Assembly (NCBI GenBank): GCA_964547905.1
Contig: CAZJPN010000007.1
Location: 35,547-99,546 of the forward strand
Length of the DNA stretch: 64,000 bases
Direction: 5' to 3'
From: JAJYLM01 sp964547905
GTDB lineage: Bacteria; JAMCPX01
Shown: piece by piece, positions 7,639-16,318 of the stretch
Numbering within the stretch: position 1 is the stretch's first letter
Layout: each line of letters opens with the position of its first letter
Notes under the pieces: generated by a model
Database searches by the model: none
What the model saw: the letters and a program-made list of their open reading frames with translations, nothing else
What the model was told of the DNA's origin: nothing
Program-made: the position numbers and the translations under genes

Positions 7639-9002
7639 AGTTTACCACAAAGGTTTATAATTTTCTCTCTGGCCTCGGCATGCCCGTATCGCCTGTCGAA
7701 TTCGCACAAACAGCCTATATTATCGAACAATCAAAACCACAAACCTATGAAACCCTGAAGAGGGTTATTGTACCCATTATGGCAAGAAATAAGGAGCAGC
7801 ATATACTGCTCCAGCAGATCATTGATTTTCTCCTCGATACATCGGAAGACTGGGAAAAGCTTGGTGATGCCCTCGGAACAAAGCACATTGATCCATTCAT
7901 TCTCAAGGAGTCGGCCCCGACCATTGCAAAATTAATGGATTGGGTTAACCATCCGGAGCTTTTTTATAAACGTCTGCAGGAGCTTTATCTGGAGCTTCAT
8001 AATCGTTACGAAGACAGGATGCTCAATTCGGGTTATATGCTGCTTGCTGAGGCACTCGAACTCGACAGACCCGAAAAGGAACTCGTCGTGCTTGGCAAGG
8101 CCCTTGAACTTGCTGGCTGGTGTCCGGAAGACATTAAAAACATAACAACATCCATAGAAAACATGCTCGCATTCATAAGACGTAATATATCCGAGTTTAT
8201 CCTCAACGCTTCGAAAGTTGTCGGCCTTATGACATCTCTTCACACTCATGAGCCAAAGTCGGGAGAAAAGGAATTGTGGAATATACCGTTATCCTTTTTA
8301 TCCAAAAAAGATATAGAAACAATAAATCAGATAATCAGACGCATGGCACTTCATCTCAGGGAAGATATAAAAAGAAGGCAGTACGGCATTGCTACGAGGA
8401 ATATTTCAATAAGACAGACCTTCAGGCTCAATGCCGGCAGAGATATGCTTATACAGCTTGGCTACAGCAAGATCAAGAAATTGGAGTCTCCGTTGATAGT
8501 ACTGTGCGATATCTCAGGTTCCATGCGTAATTACGCAAGATTTTTTATGCAATTCATATCCATAGTTAAAGATGCATTCAAAAGGCTTAGGGTATTCGTA
8601 TTTGTGTCCGGTATCGAGGATGTTACAATGCTCGTCAAATCAAAGCCTGCGGATGAACTTATAGACAGGATATTTGCGGATTACAGAGAGGCAAGGACGT
8701 ATACCGATTACGGCAGTGTATTCAGGCAATTTACCGGAAAGTATCTCGGCTTAATCACATCGAAAACACGATTGCTCATCATTGGAGACGGCAGAACAAA
8801 TTACCAATACCCTGGCGATGAGGAGCTTGCAATATTGAAGAAGAGGGTAAAAGATATACTCTGGTTTACGCCGGATGAACAGTACTCGTGGTTCACCGGT
8901 GATAGCGAGATGAACCTGTACAGCCGGTACACCGATGAACTGTTTGTGGTAAGGACTTTAAGTGAATTAAAGGCTGCGCTACAATCTCTGGTAACGGTTT
9001 AG
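7617..9002 (+). CDS. VWA-domain protein, CoxE-like partner of the MoxR ATPase
   Basis: A 461-residue protein beginning MEVKESIKFTTKVYNF. I chose the ATG at 7617 because an upstream in-frame start at 7506 would lie deep inside the MoxR gene. The N-terminal 280 residues are helical and unannotated. The C-terminal half is a von Willebrand A domain with an intact MIDAS motif DISGSMR (Asp about residue 298), followed by RTYTDYGSV and LLIIGDGRTNY. This layout fits CoxE/YehP-type proteins that dock on hexameric MoxR ATPases. Overlap with the ATPase gene implies stoichiometric co-production. Confidence 0.85.
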   Translation: MEVKESIKFTTKVYNFLSGLGMPVSPVEFAQTAYIIEQSKPQTYETLKRVIVPIMARNKEQHILLQQIIDFLLDTSEDWEKLGDALGTKHIDPFILKESAPTIAKLMDWVNHPELFYKRLQELYLELHNRYEDRMLNSGYMLLAEALELDRPEKELVVLGKALELAGWCPEDIKNITTSIENMLAFIRRNISEFILNASKVVGLMTSLHTHEPKSGEKELWNIPLSFLSKKDIETINQIIRRMALHLREDIKRRQYGIATRNISIRQTFRLNAGRDMLIQLGYSKIKKLESPLIVLCDISGSMRNYARFFMQFISIVKDAFKRLRVFVFVSGIEDVTMLVKSKPADELIDRIFADYREARTYTDYGSVFRQFTGKYLGLITSKTRLLIIGDGRTNYQYPGDEELAILKKRVKDILWFTPDEQYSWFTGDSEMNLYSRYTDELFVVRTLSELKAALQSLVTV

Positions 9003-9019
9003 ATTTTTTTGGTAAAGAT

Positions 9020-9094
9020 TTACCCCGTTAGAAAGCCCCACCGTTTTCAGCCAAAGGACGGATTCTTCTATGGAGGGCTTTCTAACGGGGTTTA
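9020..9094. repeat. Inverted-repeat element R3 (CCCCGTTAGAAAG termini)
   Basis: A 17-bp perfect inverted repeat, ACCCCGTTAGAAAGCCC at 9022-9038 and its complement at 9075-9091, with 36 bases between. It lies between the VWA gene and the next glycosyltransferase gene and could also act as a bidirectional transcription stop. The same termini recur at 34375, 35533, 39921, 40001 and 40271. Confidence 0.8.
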
Positions 9095-9125
9095 CAAATA
9101 TCGTGCTTTGTTGTAAAGAAAACTC

Positions 9126-10760
9126 ATGGAAAAAAATAATCTTTCATGGATAATAGTGCTTATAGCACTTTTTGTAGCGGGATATTTTGTAGGCATAAAT
9201 GCATATATACAGGAGGTTGATCCCGCAACATACGCAGAGGTATCGAGAGAGATGGTAGAATCGAATGACTATATCTACCTCCACGACAATTACCGGGATT
9301 ACCTTGATAAGCCTCCGGTAACTATGTGGCTTATAGCTGCCTGCTACAAGATCTTCGGGATAACGAATTATGCCGTAAGAATTCCGTCACTGGTGATGGC
9401 TATCATAGCAATACTTTCCGTTTACTGGCTCGGAACTATGCTATGGAATAAGCAAGCCGGTTTGCTGTCCGCATTGATAATGGCATCCACCGCTGCATCG
9501 AGACTCATGATCCAGGATCCCAAGATCGATATGGTGCTTATCGGACTTATGACGTTATCCATAACGTTTTTGTTCAGGGGGTTAACCAATTCCAGGTTCC
9601 TCTGGCCTGGATATATTATCATGGCCTTTGCCTTTCTAACGAAGGGACCCATAAGTATAGGTATTCCCGTATTGGCATTTTCTGCGTACGCCTTTTTCAA
9701 AAAGGATATTTCATTAATCAAGAAACTCAAGCCTATCAGAGGCTTGAGTTTAACAGGTATATTTATAATACCATGGTATGTTGCTGTAGCGATGAGAAGA
9801 GGAGACTACACAGCCTATTTTATGCTTTTCAAGCAAAGCTTCGGTAGATTCTATGCACATCAGTTTTATTATGGCGGAGATGATTTGTTCTATGTCCACA
9901 CCTTTTCGTGGGCATTCTTGCCATGGACGCTCTTGTTTATCACCATCCTTGTACAGCGGTTTATAAACTGGAGAAAAAAGACAAGGCCTGATGATGGAGA
10001 GCTCTTTACGTTATGGTGGTGGATACTGCCGTTTATCATACTTTCATTGGCAATCAGCAAACTACCGCAGTATATCTTCTGGATCATACCACCGGCTGCA
10101 CTACTGACCGGGCGCTGGCTCGATAAAAAACTTGATAGCGGCATGTCGAAACACGAGAACACCATATTTTCGGTCCAATACATTTTTGTATTTCTACCTC
10201 TTGTACTCATACTGACATTGTTCATCGTGTCTTTTCCGCCAAAAACATTGCTGCCATGGTTTCTGCTCGGCATTGGCATAATCCTTGTAATCCTATTTTC
10301 GACTTTAAAAATACAAAAGGTAAAAAAGCTCATTATCCTTTCAGCCGTATCCATGTTGACATTTGATATAATATTTGCAGGATACGTATATCCCACGACA
10401 TTAACGTATCAGCCGTTTCAGGTTTTTGGGAAACAGATAATGACCATGGCACACGGTAAGAAATCCACAATACTCTCCTATAAATACGGAGAACGGGGAA
10501 CGCTTAATTATTACAGCAGGATGCCTGTTAGAGAGGTTGATACACCGCAAGAGGTCAATCAATACTTGAAGATACAGAATCCATCGTTTTTCGTAACGAC
10601 GAACAATCAAATAAAAAAACTTGAGGCAATGGGGTATGAAATAAAGGTAATCAACTCGCTGCCGTTCTATTCCACATCACGCCCGGATAAATGTTTTCTG
10701 CTAAAATGGGACAGGGACAAATGTTTAACCAATTTATCCATCGGTACGATAAGCAAATGA
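9126..10760 (+). CDS. GT-C membrane glycosyltransferase (ArnT-like)
   Basis: A 544-residue multi-pass protein. After helix 1 comes the periplasmic loop YIQEVDPATYAEVSREM with the conserved acidic residue, then LDKPPVTMWLIA, the KPP motif of ArnT/PMT-type enzymes. The pattern ASRLMIQDPKIDMVLIGLM and FLTKGPISIGIPVL matches GT83/GT39 transferases. C-terminal residues after about 440 form a soluble domain. ArnT homologues move aminoarabinose or other sugars from undecaprenyl phosphate to lipid A; here the donor and acceptor are unknown, and no arn genes are nearby. Confidence 0.85.
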   Translation: MEKNNLSWIIVLIALFVAGYFVGINAYIQEVDPATYAEVSREMVESNDYIYLHDNYRDYLDKPPVTMWLIAACYKIFGITNYAVRIPSLVMAIIAILSVYWLGTMLWNKQAGLLSALIMASTAASRLMIQDPKIDMVLIGLMTLSITFLFRGLTNSRFLWPGYIIMAFAFLTKGPISIGIPVLAFSAYAFFKKDISLIKKLKPIRGLSLTGIFIIPWYVAVAMRRGDYTAYFMLFKQSFGRFYAHQFYYGGDDLFYVHTFSWAFLPWTLLFITILVQRFINWRKKTRPDDGELFTLWWWILPFIILSLAISKLPQYIFWIIPPAALLTGRWLDKKLDSGMSKHENTIFSVQYIFVFLPLVLILTLFIVSFPPKTLLPWFLLGIGIILVILFSTLKIQKVKKLIILSAVSMLTFDIIFAGYVYPTTLTYQPFQVFGKQIMTMAHGKKSTILSYKYGERGTLNYYSRMPVREVDTPQEVNQYLKIQNPSFFVTTNNQIKKLEAMGYEIKVINSLPFYSTSRPDKCFLLKWDRDKCLTNLSIGTISK

Positions 10761-10936
10761 AAAATTCATATCTTACATCTTTAGTTATTTTCCATTATTT
10801 TTTATAAAAATATCAAAATAAAACCGCCCCAATTGTATTTAGTTTTTTTCAACACCGCTGTTTATTATTAATCTGTTGCATTTATATTTTAAAATGTAAT
10901 TCCAACAATTCCAATAAGTTAGATATCCATACCTTC

Positions 10937-10952
10937 TGGCATACACCCTGCT
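10937..10952 (+). promoter_or_regulatory. Putative sigma54 (-24/-12) promoter
   Basis: TGGCATACACCCTGCT fits TGGCAY-N5-YTGCW with the GG and GC dinucleotides at the required spacing. It lies 67 bases ahead of the receiver-protein start, in a 259-base AT-rich gap with no gene. It would drive the receiver-MshEN-pilT operon. It is a single motif match. Confidence 0.35.
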
Positions 10953-11019
10953 TTTGAATTCATTATGAACAAAAATTTTAATTCAAAAATGGCATATTTG
11001 AGGTGAAAGGAGCAAAGAG

Positions 11020-11412
11020 ATGACAAAGGTGATAATAGTTGATGATGAGATATATTTCGCAACGAATATTGCAAAATTACTAAGGTCGAACAACGAAAAG
11101 ATAGACACTCTGGCAGTCTACAATGCTGAAGAGGCTTTAAAACAGCTTGAGAATTCATCCTACGATATAGTTATTACGGATGTACGTATGCCAAGAATGA
11201 ACGGCATAGAATTTATAGAGATATTAAAACAAAAATGGCCTGAAACATCTGTAATTGTGATGACAGCATACGGAGCACAAGATATTATGGAAAGAGCATT
11301 CAATATAGGCACACTTTTTTATATTGAAAAACCTTTTCGGATCGAAAAGCTGGAAGCTCTCATAGCGATAGCAAGTAAAAAGAGCGAAAAAGAAACAATG
11401 GAGCAAAGGTAA
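11020..11412 (+). CDS. Single-domain response regulator (CheY/REC)
   Basis: A 130-residue receiver domain with no output domain. The acidic pair D8/D9 in IIVDDE, the phosphoacceptor D54 in VITDVRMPRM, T82 in VIVMTAYG and K104 in YIEKPF are all intact, so it should be phosphorylatable. A clear AAAGGAG precedes the ATG. It starts an operon with an MshEN protein (3-base gap) and pilT, which suggests control of the type IV pilus motor or its c-di-GMP response. No histidine kinase is encoded nearby. Confidence 0.92.
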   Translation: MTKVIIVDDEIYFATNIAKLLRSNNEKIDTLAVYNAEEALKQLENSSYDIVITDVRMPRMNGIEFIEILKQKWPETSVIVMTAYGAQDIMERAFNIGTLFYIEKPFRIEKLEALIAIASKKSEKETMEQR

Positions 11413-11415
11413 AAA

Positions 11416-12219
11416 ATGCCAATACATAAAGAAAAACAAAAACTTGGTGAACTGCTTAACGATATTGGTCTTATGAGCGAAAACCAGGTCAAGCAGGCAC
11501 TGCTCTTACAAAAAGAACAGGGAATAAAATTCGGCGATGCCGTCGTAAAACTCGGATTTTTGACAAAAGATGACATAAACTGGGCATTATCCAATCAGTT
11601 AAATATTCCCTACATACCCGACCTCAAGGAAAAAGACATTTTTGACCCTGCAAGTGTAGCCCTGTTACCCTATGAATTTGCAAGAAGACATTGTGTAATC
11701 ATTCTTGGGCAGATGCCTGATGCCATAAATATCGTAACAGCCGATCCGCTCAATCAAACTGTTATGGAATATATAGAAAGCATGACAGGAAAGCGTATAA
11801 ACGTGTCGATCGGCGATGAGAAGGAAATACTGCACATGATTGAAGTATTATACAAAAACAACAGCAATATTGATGCTGCTGAGTATCACGGAGGAGGCAA
11901 TGTATCTCAGATAAAAACAGAGATTAATAATATGCTCAAAGACATAGGTAATGGGTTCGACGCAGAGGTATATAAGAATGCAATATGTATTTCTTTCAAT
12001 GATAGAGCAAAGAAAAACGTCAGTATTCAACTCATTTATAAGGATACTGAAATAGGAAGATATTTCATAGATATCATAATAGACGGTTCTATAGGTGTAT
12101 TATTCTCCAATAAGGATAAAGATGAACAGCACATCAATGCATTGTTAAAACTCGGCAGGTTAGAGGGGCTAATTGTCATCAGGACTACCGAAAAACTCAC
12201 CTTGGAAGCATTGGAATAG
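11416..12219 (+). CDS. Stand-alone MshEN-domain protein (c-di-GMP-binding type), no ATPase
   Basis: A 267-residue protein whose N-terminal 150 residues match the N-terminal domain of MshE/PilB/GspE ATPases. Two tandem 24-residue motifs are visible at residues 9-32 (KLGELLNDIG...ALLLQ) and 38-61 (KFGDAVVKLG...ALSNQ). These correspond to the two c-di-GMP-binding motifs of MshEN, although the usual leading Arg is Lys in both. IPYIPDLKEKDIF and YEFARRHCVIIL continue the fold. Residues 160-267 are a mixed alpha/beta domain I do not recognise; Walker motifs are absent. It ends 4 bases before pilT, so it may pass a c-di-GMP signal to the retraction motor. Confidence 0.75.
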   Translation: MPIHKEKQKLGELLNDIGLMSENQVKQALLLQKEQGIKFGDAVVKLGFLTKDDINWALSNQLNIPYIPDLKEKDIFDPASVALLPYEFARRHCVIILGQMPDAINIVTADPLNQTVMEYIESMTGKRINVSIGDEKEILHMIEVLYKNNSNIDAAEYHGGGNVSQIKTEINNMLKDIGNGFDAEVYKNAICISFNDRAKKNVSIQLIYKDTEIGRYFIDIIIDGSIGVLFSNKDKDEQHINALLKLGRLEGLIVIRTTEKLTLEALE

Positions 12220-12223
12220 CGTT

Positions 12224-13411
12224 ATGCCAAAGATAGACGGCTTATTAAAACTATTGAGGGACAAAAAAGGTTCCGATCTCCATCTCGCTGTTGGTTCTCC
12301 GCCAATACTGCGCATACATGGTGAACTTGAAAAAATGAAGGTCAGGGAACTAACACTATCGGATATGGAAAGCCTCTTATTTGAAATAATGGATAATGAT
12401 AAAAAAGAGCAATTCGTGAAAAACAAAGAATATGATTTTGCTTACGAGGTAAAAGACATAGCAAGGTTCAGAGTAAATGCGTTTTACCAGAGAAAAGGGC
12501 TTGCCTCTGTCCTGAGGCTTATCCCGACAACAATACCGAGACTTGAAGACCTCAATATGCCGGACATAATGAAAGATTTTTGTTCCTATGAAAGGGGGCT
12601 TGTCCTCGTCACAGGGCCGACAGGCAGCGGCAAGTCGACAACACTTGCTGCACTTATAGATTTCATAAACAGGAATTCATCAGGTCATATATTGACACTT
12701 GAAGACCCTATAGAATTTGTTCATCAAAATGGTTCCTGTCTTATAAATCAAAGACAGATCGGCGAGCATAGTCATACATTTGCATCTGCCCTGCGCTCGG
12801 CTCTGAGAGAGGATCCCGACGTTATACTTGTTGGAGAAATGAGAGATCTCGAAACAATATCTCTTGCAATAACCGCTGCCGAAACGGGTCACCTTGTATT
12901 CGGCACCCTCCATACGTCGAGTGCGGCAAAAACGGTAGACAGAATTATAGATGCCTTTCCAAAGGATCAGCAGGAGCAAATAAGAACAATGCTCTCGGAA
13001 TCGCTTAAGGCCGTTGTTGCCCAACAGCTTATAAAAACAATAGACGGCGAAGGCAGGGTCGCTGCGTTGGAGATTATGGTTGTAACGCCTGCAATCTCGA
13101 ATCTTATAAGGGAAGCAAAGACATTTCAAATACCATCCATAATTCAAATAGGCAAAAAAGACGGTATGCAGGTAATGGATCAAGCCATACTTGATCTTTT
13201 AAAGCTCAAAAAAATATCAGCATTTGAAGCATCTATACACGCCAATAATAAATCCATGTTCGAACAATATATGCCTAAAGAGACAACAAATAGTGCAACG
13301 AGTTACGGGATAGAAACAGGCACGCTGGGATTATCCCCTAAAAAAGACATCACTGATAAAACAAATAAGCCAAGCACCAAGATTGAAGAGGCAGACTTAC
13401 ACAAGGCATAA
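12224..13411 (+). CDS. pilT: Type IV pilus retraction ATPase
   Basis: A 395-residue hexameric motor that depolymerises the pilus and powers twitching. The ATG at 12224 is preferred over one at 12173 inside the previous gene. Seen: KKGSDLHLAVGSPP near the N-terminus, Walker A GPTGSGKSTTLAAL, Asp box LTLEDPIEFVH, Walker B DPDVILVGEMRDLETISLAI, and His box HLVFGTLHTSSAAKTVDR. The AIRNLIRE-type retraction signature appears as AISNLIREAKTFQIPS. The C-terminus is about 25-40 residues longer than typical PilT and polar. Other pilus genes are not in the window. Confidence 0.95.
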   Translation: MPKIDGLLKLLRDKKGSDLHLAVGSPPILRIHGELEKMKVRELTLSDMESLLFEIMDNDKKEQFVKNKEYDFAYEVKDIARFRVNAFYQRKGLASVLRLIPTTIPRLEDLNMPDIMKDFCSYERGLVLVTGPTGSGKSTTLAALIDFINRNSSGHILTLEDPIEFVHQNGSCLINQRQIGEHSHTFASALRSALREDPDVILVGEMRDLETISLAITAAETGHLVFGTLHTSSAAKTVDRIIDAFPKDQQEQIRTMLSESLKAVVAQQLIKTIDGEGRVAALEIMVVTPAISNLIREAKTFQIPSIIQIGKKDGMQVMDQAILDLLKLKKISAFEASIHANNKSMFEQYMPKETTNSATSYGIETGTLGLSPKKDITDKTNKPSTKIEEADLHKA

Positions 13412-13438
13412 GAGCATCAACGGCCATTAACCCTGCCT

Positions 13439-13873
13439 TTACAATTCCTTTTCAAGGAGAGGCATTGCATCATGTTTTTCGATAATAGATTTAAGTGTGA
13501 TAATGGACAATGCCTTTTCTATTTCCTGTTTCAGGTTGTACCAAAAATCCTTTGTAAAACAGCTTGATGTAAGCGGACAAATCGCTACATTAACAAAACA
13601 TTCGAGAGGCATAATCTCTTCTTCCACGGCATTCAATATGTCCATCAGGGTGATCTCTTTTGCATCCTTTGCAGGCATATAGCCACCGCTCTTTCCACGC
13701 TCTGTTGCTATTAAGCCGTAGTTTTTAAGCTTCAGAAGCAATTGAGCAAGATACGCCTCATCGATCTTTTCAATTTTGGCTATTTCTTTAAGAGATACCG
13801 GCTCTCCTTTATAGTCCTTATAAAGTCTTGCCATTGCTCTTACGCCATATCTTGCCCTTGAAGATAATCTCAC
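13439..13873 (-). CDS. Rrf2-family regulator with three-Cys Fe-S motif
   Basis: A 144-residue winged-helix regulator starting at GTG 13873 (MRLSSRARYGVRAMARL). The helix-turn-helix spans VSLKEIAKIEKIDEAYLAQLL, and ATERGKSGGYM is the wing. Cysteines C92, C99 and C105 lie where IscR ligates a [2Fe-2S] cluster, although IscR spacing is C-x5-C-x5-C and here it is C-x6-C-x5-C. It probably senses Fe-S status, redox or NO. A longer reading frame starting at 13957 would overlap the neighbouring gene and is not favoured. It follows a SufT-like gene by 16 bases, a pairing that supports a role in Fe-S homeostasis. Confidence 0.85.
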   Translation of the reverse strand: MRLSSRARYGVRAMARLYKDYKGEPVSLKEIAKIEKIDEAYLAQLLLKLKNYGLIATERGKSGGYMPAKDAKEITLMDILNAVEEEIMPLECFVNVAICPLTSSCFTKDFWYNLKQEIEKALSIITLKSIIEKHDAMPLLEKEL

Positions 13874-13889
13874 GTTTAATATTCCCTGC

Positions 13890-14183
13890 CTACTTTGCAG
13901 GCTCCTGATCTGCATTGTCCCAAGGCGGCGTCCATGGCTCATCAAGTAAATTAACATCTACATTGCCAACGCCTTCCATCTCCTTTATCCTTGATTCCGC
14001 ACCCATGAGTATATAATCGACAAGTGGACACCCTGGAACCGTCATAATCATATCTACTTTAACATTATTTTTATCGTCTATATCTACTTTTTTAACAAGC
14101 CCGAGCGTAACAACATCCATACCAACCTCTGGATCCATAACAGTCCTCAATGTATCAAGCACCATGTCTTTCGTTATAGCCAT
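13890..14183 (-). CDS. SufT/PaaD-like MIP18 (DUF59) Fe-S assembly protein
   Basis: A 97-residue DUF59 protein: MVLDTLRTVMDPEVGMDVVTLGL at the N-terminus (only part quoted motif DPEVGMDVVTLGLV is diagnostic) and MTVPGCPLVDYI with the conserved Cys. Family members help mature Fe-S proteins. GGGAGG stands 5 bases ahead of the ATG. The C-terminal WTPPWDNADQEPAK is typical. It leads a two-gene unit with the Rrf2 regulator. Confidence 0.9.
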   Translation of the reverse strand: MAITKDMVLDTLRTVMDPEVGMDVVTLGLVKKVDIDDKNNVKVDMIMTVPGCPLVDYILMGAESRIKEMEGVGNVDVNLLDEPWTPPWDNADQEPAK

Positions 14184-14244
14184 ACAACCTCCCTTGATAC
14201 ATAAGTAAACAACTCATTATAATGTGTCAAGCATAAACATAGTC

Positions 14245-15126
14245 TTATGGATAAATGCACATGTCTTTTAACGAGCATGTAAGGCAGGAAAGAGGAGATT
14301 TTTTTGAAGGGCACTTGCCTGAAATGCCGAGATGACACAGGGCAAAGTCATATTTAACCGGGTCATCAGGGTCAAACCGCTTCAGATTATTTGTAATGTC
14401 TATGGCAGTTTTTATATCCGTGGCTTTTCTCTTCGTTAGTCCAAGATGCCGTGCTATCCTTGCTATATGTGTATCAAGAGGCATAATAAGTCTATCCGCA
14501 GGTATAAATGTCCACAGCCCAAAATCAACCCCATCCCCTCCCCTTACCATCCATCTTAAAAACATATGAGCACGTTTACACGTGCTTCCATTATCCGGTG
14601 ATGGCAGCATCTGCAAAAGCCCGAACGGACGTATATTCCTTCCATAGAGAGGAGATGTATCTTCCGAGTAAAAAGCCTTTACGAACTTCGAAAGCGCATT
14701 GATAATATTAGGATCATCCTTTTCGAAGCTATCCCTGAAAAACCTTCCCAGCGTGCCATTCTTTTTTAGAAGGACAGATAACAGGTACAAAAATGCAGTG
14801 ATATCTTCTGCGGTATTCATTCTGTATTTTATGCCTTCAAAAAGATGCGCATCCCTCCGTATATCAAAGTTCAAAAAGAATCCATAAGGACTGTCACCGG
14901 CTATACGCAGTATCCTGTTAATCACGGGCTTAAACAGAGCAACCCTACCGTATGAAAGGCATGAAACTATAAATCCGGAGGTTTCTATATCGGGCTGTTT
15001 TTTATACCTGTGCGGTAATTCAATTGGATCATAAGCAATACGCTGTTGCAGGTCATACTGCTTATAAAAAGCATCCAACGTTATTTTTAATGTATCGAAA
15101 TTGTTTTTAGCTTGCATTATTCTCAT
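14245..15126 (-). CDS. TIGR02757/DUF2400 family protein (HhH-glycosylase-like)
   Basis: A 293-residue protein of the TIGR02757 family. MPLDTHIARIARHLGL resembles the helix-hairpin-helix/catalytic-Asp region of endonuclease III-type DNA glycosylases. The C-terminus has C-x8-C-x2-C-x5-C, close to the [4Fe-4S] loop of those enzymes. RNIRPFGLLQMLPSPD and RAHMFLRWMVRG are typical family stretches. The function is not established; a nucleic-acid repair role is inferred from the fold. It is divergent from hemW with 27 bases between starts. Confidence 0.8.
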   Translation of the reverse strand: MRIMQAKNNFDTLKITLDAFYKQYDLQQRIAYDPIELPHRYKKQPDIETSGFIVSCLSYGRVALFKPVINRILRIAGDSPYGFFLNFDIRRDAHLFEGIKYRMNTAEDITAFLYLLSVLLKKNGTLGRFFRDSFEKDDPNIINALSKFVKAFYSEDTSPLYGRNIRPFGLLQMLPSPDNGSTCKRAHMFLRWMVRGGDGVDFGLWTFIPADRLIMPLDTHIARIARHLGLTKRKATDIKTAIDITNNLKRFDPDDPVKYDFALCHLGISGKCPSKKSPLSCLTCSLKDMCIYP

Positions 15127-15153
15127 GTAGATATTATATTACTTTAATAATTT

Positions 15154-16281
15154 ATGGAATCCTATTCAGTTTATATACATATACCATACTGCAAAAAAAA
15201 GTGCAGATATTGCAGCTTCCTGTCAACAACACCAGAAACGAAACAGATAGACGGTTACATAGATGCTGTGAAATCCGAGCTCAAACTTTACAAGCCGTTT
15301 CTATCCAATAGGGAGATTAAGAGCGTATATATAGGCGGAGGAACACCATCATTATTGGAACCGGAACAATTGAAACAGATTATAGCCGCAATAAGTTTGT
15401 CTCTGACAGTAAAAGACAACATAGAGATTACGATGGAGGCTAATCCAGAAAGCATATCAGCGGAGAAATTAAAGGCTATGCACAATCTCGGGATCAACCG
15501 TCTCAGCATCGGGCTGCAATCTTTTGATGATAATGTATTGAAATCTCTCGGCAGGCTTCACAATGTTGAATCATCCTTTGCAGCAATGGAAAAGGCAAGG
15601 AGTGCAGGATTCAAAAATATAAATGTCGATGTTATATATGGCATACCTTCACAGGATATTACAAAAGAACTCAATGGCATAAAAGCTATCGCACCCGAAC
15701 ACGCTTCATTCTATTATCTTACCATCGAACAGGGAACACCGTTATCCATAGACAAAATTTTCAAGCCATTAAATGACGATATATTTCAAGAGCTTTACGT
15801 GAAAATACACGAAGAAATGATAAAGATCGGATATGAACATTATGAGGTTTCGAACTTTTCGAAAAAGGGCTTTCAATCCATCCATAACATGAATTACTGG
15901 GAGCGCGGCGATTATCTCGGTATAGGCTCCGGAGCACATGGATTTTTCAAAACAGGACTGCCGTGGATAGGCATGACAGCACAGGCACGCTATGAAAATG
16001 CGTATCCGCCCTCAGCATACATAGAAGAAGTCCTGAACAGTGATGACAACAACACATTTCCTATAAGCAGGGTTGAAGTTCTGGATACTGATGCAGAAGC
16101 ACTCGAAAATATATTCCTCTCTTTGAGAACATGGAAAGGGATTAACACAAATCTCATAAAGAATAAGACACTTATGAAACATCTTACAAACGATGGGTTA
16201 ATACAAGTAAATGATGACAAATTAAGCCTTACTATAAAGGGTATGTGCGTTATGGACGGCATCGTAACAGAGCTGTTCTAA
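15154..16281 (+). CDS. hemW: Heme chaperone HemW (radical SAM, HemN-like)
   Basis: A 375-residue radical SAM protein. C13, C17 and C20 in IPYCKKKCRYC ligate the [4Fe-4S] cluster, IGGGTPSLL and LSIGLQSFDD follow, and NYWERGDYLGIGSGAH is the C-terminal HemW/HemN segment. It lacks the N-terminal extension with the extra Cys of true coproporphyrinogen dehydrogenase, so it is called HemW, which delivers heme to membrane proteins, rather than HemN. It begins at ATG 15154 without a strong Shine-Dalgarno. Confidence 0.88.
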   Translation: MESYSVYIHIPYCKKKCRYCSFLSTTPETKQIDGYIDAVKSELKLYKPFLSNREIKSVYIGGGTPSLLEPEQLKQIIAAISLSLTVKDNIEITMEANPESISAEKLKAMHNLGINRLSIGLQSFDDNVLKSLGRLHNVESSFAAMEKARSAGFKNINVDVIYGIPSQDITKELNGIKAIAPEHASFYYLTIEQGTPLSIDKIFKPLNDDIFQELYVKIHEEMIKIGYEHYEVSNFSKKGFQSIHNMNYWERGDYLGIGSGAHGFFKTGLPWIGMTAQARYENAYPPSAYIEEVLNSDDNNTFPISRVEVLDTDAEALENIFLSLRTWKGINTNLIKNKTLMKHLTNDGLIQVNDDKLSLTIKGMCVMDGIVTELF

Positions 16282-16318
16282 TTTATCTTATATATACTCA
16301 GCCGTTTGCAGAAGAGTT

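Noticed and set aside
13874..13957. Longer N-terminus for the Rrf2 regulator
   Set aside because: It would overlap the SufT-like gene and does not resemble the family; GTG 13873 gives the standard MRLSSRARYG start.
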